From Pseudomonas sp. PSB18 (lineage in GTDB: Bacteria > Pseudomonadota > Gammaproteobacteria > Pseudomonadales > Pseudomonadaceae): a stretch of 64,000 nt of DNA. Below the pieces are notes generated by a model that was not told where the DNA came from, ran no database searches, and was given only the letters and a program-made list of their open reading frames with translations. Made by a program: the position numbers and the translations under genes. Every line of letters starts with the position of its first letter. Position 1 is the first letter of the stretch. The stretch is taken from positions 186,001-250,000 of the forward strand of contig NZ_NOIN01000005.1 of assembly GCF_014596565.1 (NCBI RefSeq). The letters are read 5' to 3'. Below are positions 25,159 through 35,093 of this stretch, piece by piece.

Positions 25159-26802
25159 TTACAGCGCCATGTCGGCCGCTGGGTTGCCGTCGTTCTTGGC
25201 AGCCGGTTTAGCCGGTGCCGCAGGGGCGCCTGGCTTGCCGATCGCCGGTGGCGGGTCCAGTTGCAGGACTTCGCTGGTGTAAGCCCACTCCTGAGCCACG
25301 CGCTCAGGGCTGTCGTTGAGCTTGGTGCCGTAGCTCGGCACGATCTGGTGCAGCTTTTCCTGCCAGGCCGGGCTGGCGACCTTGTCCTTGAAGACCTTCT
25401 CCAGCACAGTCAGCATGATCGGTGCGGCGGTCGAAGCGCCTGGCGAGGCACCCAGCAGGCCGGCGATGCTGCCGTCCTGGGAGGCAACCACTTCAGTGCC
25501 GAGCTTCAGGACGCCGCCCTTCTCTTCGTCACGCTTGATGATCTGCACGCGCTGACCGGCCTGCCACAGGCGCCAGTCTTCCTGCTTGGCTTCCGGGAAG
25601 TATTCCTTCAGCGCGTTGAAACGATCTTCATCGGACAGCATCAGCTGGCCGGCCAGGTATTCGACCAGTGGGTACTGTTCGATACCGACCTTGGTCATTG
25701 GCCAGACGTTGTGGGTCGTGGTGCTGGTCAGCAGGTCGAAGTACGAACCGTTCTTCAGGAACTTGGTGGAGAACGTCGCGAACGGGCCAAACAGGATCAC
25801 ACGCTTGCCATCGAGCACGCGGGTGTCCAGGTGCGGAACCGACATCGGTGGCGCGCCAACCGAAGCCTTGCCGTAGGCCTTCGCCAGGTGCAGTTGGGCG
25901 ACAGTCGGGTTCTCGGTCACCAGGAACGAGCCACCCACCGGGAAGCCGGCGTATTCGCGGGCTTCCGGAATGTCGGACTTCTGCAGCAGGTGCAAGGCAC
26001 CGCCGCCAGCACCGATGAACACGAACTTGGCGTCGGTCTCGGTTTCGGTACCGTCCTTCAGGTTCTTGTAGGACACGCGCCAGGTGCCGTCTTCATTGCG
26101 GGTGATGTCTTCCACTTCGCTGGACAGTTTCAGCGAGAAGTTCGGCTTGGTTTGCAGATAAGCGGCAAACTGGCGGGTGATTTCGCCGAAGTTCACATCG
26201 GTACCCAGTGGACTCCAGGTGGCCGCGACTTTCTGGCTCGGATCACGCCCTTGCATCATCAGCGGAACCCACTTGCTGATCTGCGCGGGGTCTTCGGAGT
26301 ACTGCATACCGGCGAACAACGGGCTGGCTTGAAGGGCTTCGTAGCGCTTCTTCAGGAAAGCGATGTTGTCGTCGCCCCACAGGAAGCTCATGTGCGGCGT
26401 GGAGTTGATGAACGAGCGCGGGTTCTTCAGCACGCCGTTCTTGACCTGCCAGGACCAGAACTGACGGGAGATCTGGAAGGCTTCGTTGATTTCGATAGCC
26501 TTGGCGATCTCGACCTTGCCGTCCTTGTCTTCCGGCGTGTAGTTCAGCTCGGCCAGCGCGGAGTGACCGGTACCGGCGTTGTTCCAGCCGTTGGAACTCT
26601 CTTCGGCAACACCGTCCAGGCGCTCGACCATTTCCATGGTCCAGCCCGGCTCCAGCTCATTGAGCCAGACGCCGAGTGTCGAGCTCATGATGCCCCCACC
26701 AATGAGCAGGACGTCCACTTTTTTTGCCTCGGCGGCGTGCGTGGTCGCAAGACCCATCGCCATCGCCAGGCCCAGTAGCGCCGTGTGTGTTTTCTTCAAC
26801 AT
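25159..26802 (-). CDS. mqo: malate:quinone oxidoreductase
   Basis: A 547-residue FAD enzyme that oxidises malate to oxaloacetate and reduces the quinone pool at the inner membrane, replacing or assisting malate dehydrogenase in the TCA cycle. Signatures are '[19 protein letters not shown]' (FAD), '[20 protein letters not shown]' and '[20 protein letters not shown]' near the C-terminus. A hydrophobic signal-like N-terminus ([20 protein letters not shown]) precedes the FAD motif, as in E. coli Mqo. The last ~30 residues are an Ala/Pro/Lys-rich tail that is probably unstructured. It stands alone with its own terminator. Confidence 0.95.
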   Translation of the reverse strand: MLKKTHTALLGLAMAMGLATTHAAEAKKVDVLLIGGGIMSSTLGVWLNELEPGWTMEMVERLDGVAEESSNGWNNAGTGHSALAELNYTPEDKDGKVEIAKAIEINEAFQISRQFWSWQVKNGVLKNPRSFINSTPHMSFLWGDDNIAFLKKRYEALQASPLFAGMQYSEDPAQISKWVPLMMQGRDPSQKVAATWSPLGTDVNFGEITRQFAAYLQTKPNFSLKLSSEVEDITRNEDGTWRVSYKNLKDGTETETDAKFVFIGAGGGALHLLQKSDIPEAREYAGFPVGGSFLVTENPTVAQLHLAKAYGKASVGAPPMSVPHLDTRVLDGKRVILFGPFATFSTKFLKNGSYFDLLTSTTTHNVWPMTKVGIEQYPLVEYLAGQLMLSDEDRFNALKEYFPEAKQEDWRLWQAGQRVQIIKRDEEKGGVLKLGTEVVASQDGSIAGLLGASPGASTAAPIMLTVLEKVFKDKVASPAWQEKLHQIVPSYGTKLNDSPERVAQEWAYTSEVLQLDPPPAIGKPGAPAAPAKPAAKNDGNPAADMAL

Positions 26803-27110
26803 GTGTGTATCCCTAGGATGAACGCCATTCCGCCCTCCGGTCTGTTCAAGGATAGATCACGCCCATGGCCGGCAACGCCAGCGTGTCTGGTTCGAATGGA
26901 CTGGAGGATGGACCTACAGGGGCCGCGCAATACAGCGGCCTCGTTTATGTCTCTCCGGCACTGACTTCTTGTAGGTCTTGGCTTCAGCTGGGTGAGGGAC
27001 ACTGCAAAACGGTGTTGATCGGGCTGGCGTGGCCGTGCCCGATTGTCGCAGCGGGGGGGAGTTTACATAATGAAATAAGCAGACCGAAGCCTCTTTTTAC
27101 ATTCAGGGCG
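26803..27110. other. intergenic region upstream of mqo, no gene seen
   Basis: No coding frame with a ribosome-binding site or family similarity, and no recognisable RNA. It should contain the mqo promoter, but I could not pick a convincing -35/-10 pair. It continues into a terminator-like hairpin (27111-27137) and a REP pair. Confidence 0.5.
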
Positions 27111-27137
27111 AAAACGCCGACCAAATGGCGGCGTTTT
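27111..27137. terminator. terminator-like hairpin
   Basis: A perfect 9-bp stem AAAACGCCG / CGGCGTTTT with a 9-base loop and T-runs in both directions. It lies downstream of the ErcS-like kinase gene, beyond the REP pair. Confidence 0.7.
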
Positions 27138-27208
27138 GATGGCGCTGTTCGCCGCCCAGCAGCCGGTCCTCGGCCCGAAAATATTTGCGGGGGTTACGTG
27201 CAAAAACC

Positions 27209-27312
27209 TGTGGGAGCGAGCCTGCTCGCGATGACGGTGGCATGCCCGACATCAATGCAAGCTGACCCACTGCTATCGTCGGATCGCCGCCCGGAGCAGG
27301 CTCGCTCCCACA
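27209..27312. repeat. REP pair (inverted, diverged right arm)
   Basis: The left arm is a standard TGTGGGAGCGAGCCTGCTCG; the right arm has GCCGCCCGGAGCAGG in place of the usual CGCGAGCAGG, so its inner stem is degenerate. It lies just downstream of the hybrid kinase gene. Confidence 0.8.
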
Positions 27313-27329
27313 GAGGTTTGCGGTGGACG

Positions 27330-28700
27330 CTATCCCAGCAACTGGCTCAACACCGCCCGCAACTTGCCCGGCTTGACCGGTTTGTTCAGCAGCGGCGCGT
27401 TCAGTTTGCGCAGAGCACGGCGGCATTGGTCGCTGCGGTCGGCGGTGATGATCACCGCCGGGATGGTCTGGTGGAAATGCTCGCGCAGGTGCTTGATCAC
27501 TTCGCAGCCGACCACCCCGTGATCCAGATGGAAATCCGCCAGGATCAGCTCCGGGGCGTGGCCCTGCAGCACGTCGATAGCGGCCGCTTCGTCGGTGGCG
27601 ATCAGCACTTCGCAGCCCCACTGCCCCAGCAACGCGGCCATGCTTTGCAGGATGCTGAGTTCATTGTCGATCACCAGCAGCCGGCGGCCGGGCAACGGGT
27701 TGCCGGTCATTGCCTGCACGGGCGTCTCGGACAGGGGCAAGGGTTTTTCATCCGACAGCGGCACTTCGATACTGAACACCGAGCCGCGCCCCGGCCGGGA
27801 ACGCACCTGGACCCGGTAACCAAGGATATGGGCGATCCGCTCGACGATCGCCAACCCCAACCCCACGCCTTTGCGGTCCGCCGCCCGGCCCACGTCCAGC
27901 TGGTTGAATTCGAGAAAAATCGATTCCAGGCAGTCGGCAGCGATGCCGCGTCCCGTGTCCCAGACTTCCAGGCTCAAGCGCCCTCCCCGGCGCCTGGCGG
28001 CCAGGAGAATGCCGCCCTGGTCGGTATAGCGGCAGGCGTTGCTCAGCAGGTTGCGCAAGATGCGCGTCAGCAGACGCAGATCGGTCATGACCACTTCATC
28101 GCCGAAACGCGCACGCAGCTCCAGCCCCGCAGCGCCCGCCACCGATTGAAACTCCGAAACCAACGGTGCCAGCAACTCGTCCAGTCGATAGGACGCAACG
28201 TCCGGGCGAACCGCGGCCTGGTCCAGCCGGGAAATGTCCAGCAGGTCGGTGAGCAGGTCTTCCGCGCCCTCCAAGGCCTGGTGAGTACGCTCCACCAGGA
28301 CCTGCTCAGCGCTCGGCAACGGGCGCTCGCGCAGCGTGGCGATCAGCAGGCGCGCGGCGTTGAGCGGCTGGAGCAGGTCATGACTGGCAGCGGCCAGGTA
28401 CTTGTCCTTGCTGCGGTTGGCGGCCTGGGCAGCGTCGCGGGCGTCGCGCAACTGCTGCTCGACGAGCTTGCGCTGGGCGATCTGCTGCTGGAGGTTGTGA
28501 TTGGCTTCCAGCAGTTCATCGGTGCGCTCGGCCACCCGCTGTTCCAACTGATCGTTGAGTTGTTGCAGGCGCTGGCGGGCCAGTTCCAGGTCTTCGAGAC
28601 GCGCCGCCAGTTCGGGGTAATGGCTCTTGCGGGTCGAATGATTGCCCAGCCCCAGCAGCCCGGCCAGGGCCTTTTGCTGTTCGTCAGAGGGCTTCGCCAT
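27330..28700 (-). CDS. hybrid sensor histidine kinase/response regulator (ErcS-like)
   Basis: A 456-residue soluble hybrid kinase. A short N-terminal coiled coil ('LARQRLQQLNDQLEQRVAER') is followed by HisKA with the phospho-His in 'LAAASHDLLQPLNAARLL' and HATPase_c with 'LLSNACRYTDQGG', 'DTGRGI' and 'GVGLGLAIVERIA'. A C-terminal receiver follows with 'LLVIDNE', phospho-Asp in 'LILADFHLD' and Lys in 'LLNKPVKPGK'. There is no PAS or membrane domain, so the signal input is unclear. The ATG at 28700 overlaps the ercA end by 17 bases and has GAGG upstream. In P. aeruginosa the equivalent ercA-ercS pair feeds the ethanol-oxidation regulon. Confidence 0.9.
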   Translation of the reverse strand: MAKPSDEQQKALAGLLGLGNHSTRKSHYPELAARLEDLELARQRLQQLNDQLEQRVAERTDELLEANHNLQQQIAQRKLVEQQLRDARDAAQAANRSKDKYLAAASHDLLQPLNAARLLIATLRERPLPSAEQVLVERTHQALEGAEDLLTDLLDISRLDQAAVRPDVASYRLDELLAPLVSEFQSVAGAAGLELRARFGDEVVMTDLRLLTRILRNLLSNACRYTDQGGILLAARRRGGRLSLEVWDTGRGIAADCLESIFLEFNQLDVGRAADRKGVGLGLAIVERIAHILGYRVQVRSRPGRGSVFSIEVPLSDEKPLPLSETPVQAMTGNPLPGRRLLVIDNELSILQSMAALLGQWGCEVLIATDEAAAIDVLQGHAPELILADFHLDHGVVGCEVIKHLREHFHQTIPAVIITADRSDQCRRALRKLNAPLLNKPVKPGKLRAVLSQLLG

Positions 28701-29862
28701 AGACGACCTCGACATCCCGTTGGCTCGACTCCCGAGGGTTGGTGAGGATGCACGGATCATCCATCGCATGCTGCGACAGGAAAGGAATATCCGAAGTGCT
28801 CACGCCATGCAGGCCCAGGGTTTCGTGGAAACCGATGGTGTGCTTAAGCGCGATCAGATGTTCCACCAATCGGGTGCGGATCTGCCGATGATTCAATCCA
28901 CGGCAATCGATCCCCAGCGTCTCGGCGATCACCTTGAAGCGGTCCGGGGCCGAGTTGTAGTTGAACGCCACCACATGTTCCACCAATACCGCGTTGCACA
29001 GACCATGGGGCAGGTCCAGGAAGCCTCCCAGGCTGTGGGACATCGCGTGCACGGCGCCGAGAATGGCATTGGAAAACGCCAGCCCGGCCTGCATGCTGCC
29101 GAGCATGATCTTTTCCCGCAGGGCGACGTCCGCCGGGTTGGCGATCATCTGCACCAGGTTGCCGTTGATCAGCCGCATTGCCTCCAGCGCATGGGGGTCG
29201 GTGAGCGGGCCGTGACCGGTGGAAACAAAGGCCTCGATAGCGTGCACCAATGCGTCGATACCGGTACAGGCCGACAGGAACGGGTCCATGCTCAAGGTGG
29301 TTTCCGGGTCGATCAGCGAGACATCCGGCACGGCGGCCTTGCTGACGATGGAGAACTTCATGCGCTCCTGCTGGTTGGAGATGATCACGAACTGCGAGAC
29401 ATCGGCCGAGGTGCCGGCGGTGGTGGGAATCAGGATCAGCGGTGGGCTGGGCACGTGCAGGGTGTCGACGCCTTCGAATTCGAGGATGTTGCGGCCATGG
29501 GCGACCACGATCCCGATGGCCTTGCCGCAGTCCATAGGGCTGCCGCCACCGACCGCGACGATGACGTCACAGTGGTTTTCCCGGTACAGCTCGGCACCGA
29601 GCATCACTTCCTCGACCCGGGGGTTGGGCGAAACGTCGCTGTAGATGCAGTAATCGATCCCCAGGGCCTGGAGGCTGGCCTCGACATCACCGACCCAACC
29701 GGCGGCGATCACTCCGGGATCGGTGACCACCAGCACCTTGCGGGCACCGAAGGTCTTGGCGTAATTGCCGACATTGTGCCGGCACCCGGCGCCGAACATG
29801 ATTTCAGGCGAGACAAACTTGCGCAGCGGGCTGAGGCTCATCTTTTCAGGGGCGTGGCTCAT
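28684..29862 (-). CDS. ercA: iron-containing alcohol dehydrogenase, ErcA-like
   Basis: A 392-residue group III (Fe-ADH/YiaY) dehydrogenase. Signatures are the NAD motif 'IVAVGGGSPMDCGKAIGIVV' and the metal-binding 'GAVHAMSHSLGGFLDLPHGL' with its His ligands. It lies at the edge of the PQQ alcohol-oxidation cluster directly upstream of a hybrid kinase it overlaps. In P. aeruginosa ErcA influences expression of the ethanol-oxidation genes rather than being the main catabolic enzyme, so a signalling-linked role is plausible. The leader has AAGACAATAAAAACAGG, a Crc/Hfq-type tract. A hairpin separates it from pqqA. Confidence 0.92.
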   Translation of the reverse strand: MSHAPEKMSLSPLRKFVSPEIMFGAGCRHNVGNYAKTFGARKVLVVTDPGVIAAGWVGDVEASLQALGIDYCIYSDVSPNPRVEEVMLGAELYRENHCDVIVAVGGGSPMDCGKAIGIVVAHGRNILEFEGVDTLHVPSPPLILIPTTAGTSADVSQFVIISNQQERMKFSIVSKAAVPDVSLIDPETTLSMDPFLSACTGIDALVHAIEAFVSTGHGPLTDPHALEAMRLINGNLVQMIANPADVALREKIMLGSMQAGLAFSNAILGAVHAMSHSLGGFLDLPHGLCNAVLVEHVVAFNYNSAPDRFKVIAETLGIDCRGLNHRQIRTRLVEHLIALKHTIGFHETLGLHGVSTSDIPFLSQHAMDDPCILTNPRESSQRDVEVVYGEAL

Positions 29863-29939
29863 CGGTAAGCCTGTTTTTATTGTCTTGAAGCCTTGAGCCT
29901 AAAGCATCCCGCCGGTAATGCAATCAGACCAATGGGTAG

Positions 29940-29964
29940 CCCGGCCTGAACACCTCAGGCCGGG
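29940..29964. terminator. strong hairpin between pqqA and ercA
   Basis: A perfect 10-bp stem CCCGGCCTGA / TCAGGCCGGG with a 5-base loop, eight bases after the pqqA stop. No T-run follows on the pqqA strand, so it may stabilise the short pqqA message or only attenuate read-through into ercA. Confidence 0.6.
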
Positions 29965-29971
29965 CCGACAC

Positions 29972-30043
29972 TCATCGATTGGCGAAGTACATCGTCACTT
30001 CGAAGCCGATACGCAGGTCGGTGTACGCGGGTTTAGTCCACAT
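29972..30043 (-). CDS. pqqA: PqqA, precursor peptide of pyrroloquinoline quinone (stand-alone copy)
   Basis: A 23-residue peptide beginning [13 protein letters not shown] and ending in NR. It contains Glu15 and Tyr19 in the E-x3-Y spacing that PqqE cross-links to make PQQ, the cofactor of the two alcohol dehydrogenases in this window. GAGGAAAG lies six bases before the ATG. No pqqBCDE genes follow; the next gene is ercA, after a hairpin. The residue pattern leaves little doubt about identity. A putative 12-bp regulator box lies 73 bases upstream. It may be a second, substrate-induced supply of precursor. Confidence 0.93.
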
Positions 30044-30115
30044 GGGTCTTTCCTCTTCTTGTACCGGGCGATTCCGGCAAGGTCATTAATGCACGGGGTG
30101 CCGTGGGTTCGAATG

Positions 30116-30127
30116 CTACTTTCGAAG
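30116..30127. promoter_or_regulatory. putative regulator box (CTAC-N4-GTAG type) upstream of pqqA
   Basis: CTACTTTCGAAG, preceded by GAATG as at two other sites in this cluster. It is 73 bp upstream of the pqqA start. Confidence 0.4.
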
Positions 30128-30151
30128 CGGTGGAGGGTGTGCGTTGGTAGC

Positions 30152-30259
30152 ATCGTTCCCACGCTCCGCGTGGGAATGCCTCTACGGACGCTCCGCGTTC
30201 GGCTTTCAGGGGACGCGGAGCGTCCCGGGCTGCATTCCCACGCGGAGCGTGGGAACGAT
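30152..30259. repeat. nested inverted repeat of a second REP-like family
   Basis: Outer arms ATCGTTCCCACGCTCCGCGT / ACGCGGAGCGTGGGAACGAT enclose an inner pair GACGCTCCGCGT / ACGCGGAGCGTC. This is a different sequence family from the other REPs here. It lies between the aldehyde dehydrogenase gene and pqqA. Confidence 0.88.
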
Positions 30260-30270
30260 CGACTCCAGGG

Positions 30271-31791
30271 TTAGAAGAAGCCCAACGGATTGATGTCATA
30301 GCTCACCAGCAGGTTCTTGGTCTGCTGGTAGTGATCGAGCATCATCTTGTGGGTTTCACGCCCCACGCCGGACTTCTTGTAGCCGCCGAACGCCGCGTGG
30401 GCCGGGTACAGGTGGTAGCAGTTGGTCCACACGCGCCCGGCCTTGATCGCCCGGCCCATGCGGTAGGCGCGGTTGATGTCGCGGGTCCACAGGCCGGCGC
30501 CGAGGCCGAACTCGCTGTCGTTGGCGATCGCCAGGGCTTCGGCTTCGTCCTTGAAGGTGGTCACGCCCACCACCGGGCCGAAGATTTCTTCCTGGAACAC
30601 GCGCATTTTGTTGTGGCCCTTGAGCAGGGTCGGCTGGATGTAATAGCCGCTCGACAAGTCCCCCTCAAGGCGCTCGGCCGCGCCGCCGGTCAGCAGTTCG
30701 GCACCCTCCTCGCGGGCGATGTCCAGGTACGAAAGGATCTTGTCGTATTGCTGCTCGGACGCCTGGGCGCCGACCATGGTCTCGGTGTCCAATGGGTTGC
30801 CGCGCTTGATCTGGGTGATCTTCTTCATGACTTCGGCCATGAATGGCGCGTAGATCGACTCCTGCACCAGGGCGCGGGATGGGCAGGTGCAGACTTCGCC
30901 CTGGTTGAAGAACGCCAGCACCAGGCCTTCGGCCGCCTTCTCGATGAACGCCGGCTCGGCCTGCATGATGTCTTCGAAGAAGATGTTCGGCGACTTGCCG
31001 CCCAGCTCCACGGTGGACGGGATGATGTTCTCGGCGGCGCACTTCATGATGTGCGAGCCCACCGGGGTCGAACCGGTGAAGGCGATCTTGGCGATGCGCT
31101 TGCTGGTGGCCAGGGCTTCACCGGCTTCGCGACCGAAACCATGGACGATGTTCAACACACCGGCGGGCAGCAGGTCGGCGATCAGCTCGGCAAAGACCAT
31201 GATCGACAGCGGCGTCTGTTCCGCCGGCTTGAGCACGATGCAGTTGCCGGCGGCCAGGGCCGGAGCGAGTTTCCAGGCGGCCATCAGCAAGGGGAAGTTC
31301 CACGGGATGATCTGCCCGACCACGCCCAGCGGCTCATGGAAATGGTAGGCCGTGGTCAATTCGTTGATCTCGGCCGCGCCACCTTCCTGGGCGCGGATGC
31401 AACCGGCGAAATAACGGAAATGATCGGCCGCCAGCGGGACGTCGGCGTTGAGGGTTTCGCGCACGGCTTTGCCGTTGTCCCAGGTTTCGCTGACGGCGAG
31501 GATTTCCAGGTTCTGCTCGATACGGTCGGCGATTTTCAGCAGCACCAGGGAGCGGTCCTGCACCGACGTCTTGCCCCAGGCATCGGCGGCGGCATGGGCC
31601 GCATCCAGGGCCTTGTCGATGTCGGCGGCGCTGGAGCGCGGGAATTCGGCGATCACCTGGCCGTTGACCGGTGACGTGTTGGTGAAGTACTCGCCCTGCA
31701 CCGGCGCGACGAATTCGCCACCGATGAAGTTGCCATAGCGCGGTTTGAAGGAAACGACGGCGCCTGGGGTTCCGGGTTGTGCGTAGATCAT
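30271..31791 (-). CDS. pedI: NAD-dependent aldehyde dehydrogenase (ExaC/PedI/AldB-like)
   Basis: A 506-residue cytoplasmic enzyme that oxidises the aldehydes made by the periplasmic quinoprotein dehydrogenases (acetaldehyde, phenylacetaldehyde) to acids. Motifs are '[20 protein letters not shown]', '[12 protein letters not shown]', Glu in '[13 protein letters not shown]', the catalytic Cys in '[17 protein letters not shown]' and '[17 protein letters not shown]' near the end. It matches the AldB/ExaC branch by these motifs and by position between pqqA and pedH. A GAGG ribosome-binding site precedes the ATG at 31791. Confidence 0.93.
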   Translation of the reverse strand: MIYAQPGTPGAVVSFKPRYGNFIGGEFVAPVQGEYFTNTSPVNGQVIAEFPRSSAADIDKALDAAHAAADAWGKTSVQDRSLVLLKIADRIEQNLEILAVSETWDNGKAVRETLNADVPLAADHFRYFAGCIRAQEGGAAEINELTTAYHFHEPLGVVGQIIPWNFPLLMAAWKLAPALAAGNCIVLKPAEQTPLSIMVFAELIADLLPAGVLNIVHGFGREAGEALATSKRIAKIAFTGSTPVGSHIMKCAAENIIPSTVELGGKSPNIFFEDIMQAEPAFIEKAAEGLVLAFFNQGEVCTCPSRALVQESIYAPFMAEVMKKITQIKRGNPLDTETMVGAQASEQQYDKILSYLDIAREEGAELLTGGAAERLEGDLSSGYYIQPTLLKGHNKMRVFQEEIFGPVVGVTTFKDEAEALAIANDSEFGLGAGLWTRDINRAYRMGRAIKAGRVWTNCYHLYPAHAAFGGYKKSGVGRETHKMMLDHYQQTKNLLVSYDINPLGFF

Positions 31792-31954
31792 GATGGGCCT
31801 CTGCCTGGTCGATGCCTGTCACGGGACAGGCGATAGGCCGATGGTAGAGAGCCCCGCCGGCCAGACGAATGCGTCGTTGGCAGGAGGGGCTCTCGTTATT
31901 TGGTCGTAGGTTTGTGGGTCGGAATGCAGAAAACTGGCATCGATGCTTTTGCTC

Positions 31955-32042
31955 TGTGGGAGCAAGGCTTGCCCGCGATGGAAGCGCCTCGGTTTCAAGA
32001 TAAACCGCGTCAACTTCATCGCGGGCAAGCCTTGCTCCCACA
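31955..32042. repeat. REP pair (inverted)
   Basis: Facing copies of the TGTGGGAGCAAGGCTTGCCC subtype lie between the lanthanide-type dehydrogenase and aldehyde dehydrogenase genes. Confidence 0.88.
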
Positions 32043-32086
32043 GGTTGCTGTCTCACTACAAAGACAGCGCTCAGCCCTGCTTCGGC

Positions 32087-33862
32087 TCAGCGTTTCGCCA
32101 CCAGCTCCTTCGGCAGCTTGAAGGTCCAGAGCATCCCGCCCTGGTTGAAGTCCTTCACCCGCTTGGCCACTTCGCCGCCCCACAGCGGCACCGCGCCGCC
32201 CCAGCCCGAAACCACGGAGACGTACTGCTCGCCGTCCATTTCCCAAGTGATCGGCGATCCGAGCACGCCGGAGCCCGTCTGGAATTCCCAGACCTTTTCC
32301 CCGGTCTTGGCGTTGAAGGCCTGGAGGAAACCTTCAGGCGTACCGGTGAACACCAGATTGCCCTTGGTGGTCAGCACCCCGCCCCACAGCGGCGCGAAGT
32401 TCTTGTGGCGCCAGACTTCCTTGCCGGTCTTCGGATCGATGGCCCGCAGCACGCCGATGTAGTCCTCGTTCAGCGGCTTGATGGTGAAGCCGGCCCCGAG
32501 GAACGCCGCGCCTTTCTTGTAGGCGATGCCTTCGTTCCAGATGTCCATGCCCCACTCGTTGGACGGCACGTAGAACAGCCCGGTGTCCTGGTTGTAGGCC
32601 ATGGGCATCCAGTTTTTCGCGCCGAGGAACGCCGGGGCGACGAACACCGAACTGCCTTTGGCTTCAGTGCCCGGCGCGCCCGGACGGCTGGCCTCGTTGT
32701 AGATCGGCCGACCGTCCTTGTCCAAGCCGCTGGCCCAGGTGATCTTGTCGACGAACGGGAAGCCACGGATGAACTTGCCGTTGGTGCGATCGAGCACGTA
32801 GAAGAAACCGTTACGGTCGGCGGTGGCCGCCGCCTTGATGTCCTTGCCGCCTTCCTTGTAGTTGAAGGAGATCAGCTCGTTGACGCCGTCATAGTCCCAG
32901 CCGTCGTGGGGCGTGCTCTGGAAGTGCCACTTGATGCTGCCGTCGTCCGGATTCAGGGCCAGGCGCGACGAGGAATAGAGGTTGTCGCCAGGACGCAGGT
33001 GGGAGTTCCACGGGGCCGGGTTGCCGGTGCCGAACAGCAGCAGGTTGGTTTCCGGATCGTAGTAGCCACCCAGCCAGGGCGCAGCGCCGCCGGTTTTCCA
33101 GAGATCCCCCGGCCAGGTCTTGCCGGCCTCGCCACCGGAAATGCCATTCTCGACCGCCTTGCCGTCCTTGTAGACATAGCCCATGTGCCCTTCCACGGTC
33201 GGACGGGTCCACAGCAGCTCACCGTTTTTCGGGTCGAAGGCGCTGATCTGGCCCACCACGCCAAACTCGCCGCCCGCCACGCCGGTGATCAGCTTGCCGT
33301 TGACGACGATGGGGGCGGCACTGATGGAGTAGCCTTCCTTGTGGTCGGCGACTTTCTTGCTCCACACCACCTTGCCGGTGTCCTTGTTCAAGGCGACCAG
33401 CTTGGCATCGAGGGTGCCGAAGAACACCAGGTCGCCGTACAAGGCGACGCCACGGTTGATCACGTCACAGCAGGGCCGGATATCATCGGGCAGGCGCGCG
33501 TCGTACTGCCAGAGTTTCTTGCCGGTACGCGCGTCCACCGCGAACACCCGCGAATAGGAGCCGGTGAGGTACATCACCCCATCCTTGATCATCGGCTGGG
33601 CCTGCTGGCCGCGCTGTTTTTCGCCGCCGAAAGAGAACGCCCAGACCGGCCGCAGGTCCTTGACGTTGTTGACATTGAGGGTATCGAGCGGGCTGTAGCG
33701 CTGGCCTTGAACACCGAGGCCGTTGGTGACGATCTGTTGCGGGTTTTTCGGGTCCTGGAGAATTTCCTGATCGGTCACGGCGGCCAGGGCCGAGCCGGAC
33801 AGCAGCATGGCACTGAGCAGCAGGCTCACGGCGAAGGGTTGGCGACGTGCGGGATGAGTCAT
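32087..33862 (-). CDS. pedH: lanthanide-type PQQ-dependent alcohol dehydrogenase (PedH-like)
   Basis: A periplasmic quinoprotein of 591 residues with a signal peptide ([20 protein letters not shown]…SALA) and an eight-bladed propeller. It has the vicinal disulfide Cys131-Cys132 ('RPCCDV') that covers PQQ, and the catalytic Asp323 in 'HDGWDYDG'. The second Asp two residues on, Asp325, is the extra carboxylate that marks lanthanide-dependent enzymes (XoxF, PedH). It oxidises primary alcohols and aldehydes, passing electrons to a cytochrome c. The ATG at 33862 starts the signal peptide. The leader carries ATAACAATAACC, and a putative regulator box lies 110 bp upstream. Confidence 0.95.
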   Translation of the reverse strand: MTHPARRQPFAVSLLLSAMLLSGSALAAVTDQEILQDPKNPQQIVTNGLGVQGQRYSPLDTLNVNNVKDLRPVWAFSFGGEKQRGQQAQPMIKDGVMYLTGSYSRVFAVDARTGKKLWQYDARLPDDIRPCCDVINRGVALYGDLVFFGTLDAKLVALNKDTGKVVWSKKVADHKEGYSISAAPIVVNGKLITGVAGGEFGVVGQISAFDPKNGELLWTRPTVEGHMGYVYKDGKAVENGISGGEAGKTWPGDLWKTGGAAPWLGGYYDPETNLLLFGTGNPAPWNSHLRPGDNLYSSSRLALNPDDGSIKWHFQSTPHDGWDYDGVNELISFNYKEGGKDIKAAATADRNGFFYVLDRTNGKFIRGFPFVDKITWASGLDKDGRPIYNEASRPGAPGTEAKGSSVFVAPAFLGAKNWMPMAYNQDTGLFYVPSNEWGMDIWNEGIAYKKGAAFLGAGFTIKPLNEDYIGVLRAIDPKTGKEVWRHKNFAPLWGGVLTTKGNLVFTGTPEGFLQAFNAKTGEKVWEFQTGSGVLGSPITWEMDGEQYVSVVSGWGGAVPLWGGEVAKRVKDFNQGGMLWTFKLPKELVAKR

Positions 33863-33877
33863 GACGGCTACCTCTGC

Positions 33878-33890
33878 GGTTATTGTTATA
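33878..33890 (-). promoter_or_regulatory. A-rich Crc/Hfq-type tract in the pedH leader
   Basis: The minus strand reads TATAACAATAACC, sixteen bases before the pedH start codon, with the ribosome-binding site between them. Confidence 0.4.
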
Positions 33891-33971
33891 CCCGGGAAAT
33901 TTTCCCGGTCTGCCACAGATTCTTGGGCTAGGGGCCGCTGCCAACAATTGCACGCTGTGTTGAGTTTTCTA

Positions 33972-33983
33972 GTTCCTTGGTAC
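33972..33983. promoter_or_regulatory. putative regulator box upstream of pedH
   Basis: GTTCCTTGGTAC within TAGTTCCTTGGTA, a 13-base identity with the box in the pedE/pedF intergenic region. It lies 110 bp upstream of pedH, in the same orientation and nearly the same distance as the matching box relative to pedF. Confidence 0.55.
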
Positions 33984-34007
33984 ATGTAAGAGACACACAC
34001 AAACCGT

Positions 34008-34134
34008 TGTGGCGAGGGGATTTATCCCCGCTGGGTTGCGCAGCAGCCCCCTCTGCAGTCACCCCGGTTTTATGTCGACTGAATTATTTTTGGGGCTGCT
34101 GCGCAGCCCAGCGGGGATAAATCCCCTCGCCACA
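34008..34134. repeat. second-type REP pair (TGTGGCGAGGGG family)
   Basis: Outer arms TGTGGCGAGGGGATTTATCC and its complement enclose inner GCTGCGCAGC arms. It lies between pedH and the metallohydrolase gene. Confidence 0.88.
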
Positions 34135-34150
34135 GATTTCACCTGCCCTG

Positions 34151-35077
34151 CTATTTGGCATCGACCCGCCTCATCCCCACCCGCTCATACCGCGGATAAA
34201 GATGACTGACACTGCGAATCAGCTCATAACGGCTCAGGCTGATCTCGGCAAAGCGCTCGGGAATGGGGCTGCGGATCATCTCGGCCATGTCGTCGCCCCG
34301 GGCGGCGCCGTCGCGCATCAATTGGTCGAGCCAGCCCAGGTAGTCGCGCATCTGCGCAAAGGGCCGGGTATCGCTCGCCACCGGCCCATGGCCGGGGACG
34401 ATCAGCGTCCAGGGCAAGGCCTGCAAGGTGTCCAGGTCCTTGAGCCACACCTCCAGTCCCGGGCTGTTTGGCGTGGTCAGGGCCCGTTCGTAGAACACCA
34501 GGTCGCCGGCGAACAGCACGCCGGTGGTTTCGTCCAGGATCGCCAGGTCAGCCCCGGTGTGCCCGGCCAGTTGCAACAGCCGCAATGAATGATTGCCCAC
34601 CTTCAGCGTACCGGGAGCCAACGCCCGGGTCGGCAGCACCACCTCGGTGCCACGCATCCAGTCGCCCACCAACCGGTACATGTTTTCCGCCATGGCGTCG
34701 CCCTGCTGGCGGAGCAGGTCCGTGGTGCCCGGCAGCGCGCCGATAGGTACGTCGCTGAAGGCCTGGTTGCCCAGCACATGATCCGGATGATGATGGGTCA
34801 GCAATACCTGGACCACCGGTTTGTCCGTGGTTGCCACGATGGCCTGGCGCAGGGCTTCCCCGTAGTGCTTCGACGGCCCGGTGTCGATCACCACCACACC
34901 GGCATCGGTGACGATGAAACCGGTGTTGACGATGTTGCCGCCGTTGTCCTTGGCGAAATTATCGGTGCTGCCTTCCAGCAGCCACGTGTCCTCGGCGATC
35001 TGCCGGGGCTTGAGCGAATAGTCCGCCGCGCCGGCCCACACCGGCAGGCACAAGCAGATCAAGAGTATCCAGCGCAT
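34151..35077 (-). CDS. exported zinc metallohydrolase of the quinoprotein relay group (SoxH-like)
   Basis: This 308-residue protein has a signal peptide (MRWILLICLCLPVWAGAA) and a metallo-beta-lactamase fold: 'LLTHHHPDHVLG' (H-x-H-x-D-H), a later His in 'LAGHTGADLA', Asp in 'LFAGDLVFYE' and His in 'IVPGHGPVAS'. Such SoxH-related hydrolases recur beside SoxYZ-like carriers in PQQ-dehydrogenase gene clusters; their reaction is unknown. The ATG at 35077 has AAGGAG eight bases upstream. It follows the SoxYZ-like gene by 16 bases and so is probably in the same transcript as the cytochrome c, binding-protein and carrier genes. Confidence 0.88.
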   Translation of the reverse strand: MRWILLICLCLPVWAGAADYSLKPRQIAEDTWLLEGSTDNFAKDNGGNIVNTGFIVTDAGVVVIDTGPSKHYGEALRQAIVATTDKPVVQVLLTHHHPDHVLGNQAFSDVPIGALPGTTDLLRQQGDAMAENMYRLVGDWMRGTEVVLPTRALAPGTLKVGNHSLRLLQLAGHTGADLAILDETTGVLFAGDLVFYERALTTPNSPGLEVWLKDLDTLQALPWTLIVPGHGPVASDTRPFAQMRDYLGWLDQLMRDGAARGDDMAEMIRSPIPERFAEISLSRYELIRSVSHLYPRYERVGMRRVDAK

Positions 35078-35093
35078 GGCGCGCTCCTTGGGG

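Noticed and set aside
25120..26778. A ~550-codon open frame on the plus strand
   Set aside because: It is antisense to mqo, whose identity is certain; no ribosome-binding site or motif supports the plus-strand frame.
29863..30270. pqqB-E or pqqD gene near pqqA
   Set aside because: No frame with PqqB, C, D or E motifs exists here; only the 23-codon pqqA is supported.
31943..33931. A ~660-codon plus-strand frame
   Set aside because: It is antisense to pedH and begins inside a REP; no protein motif.
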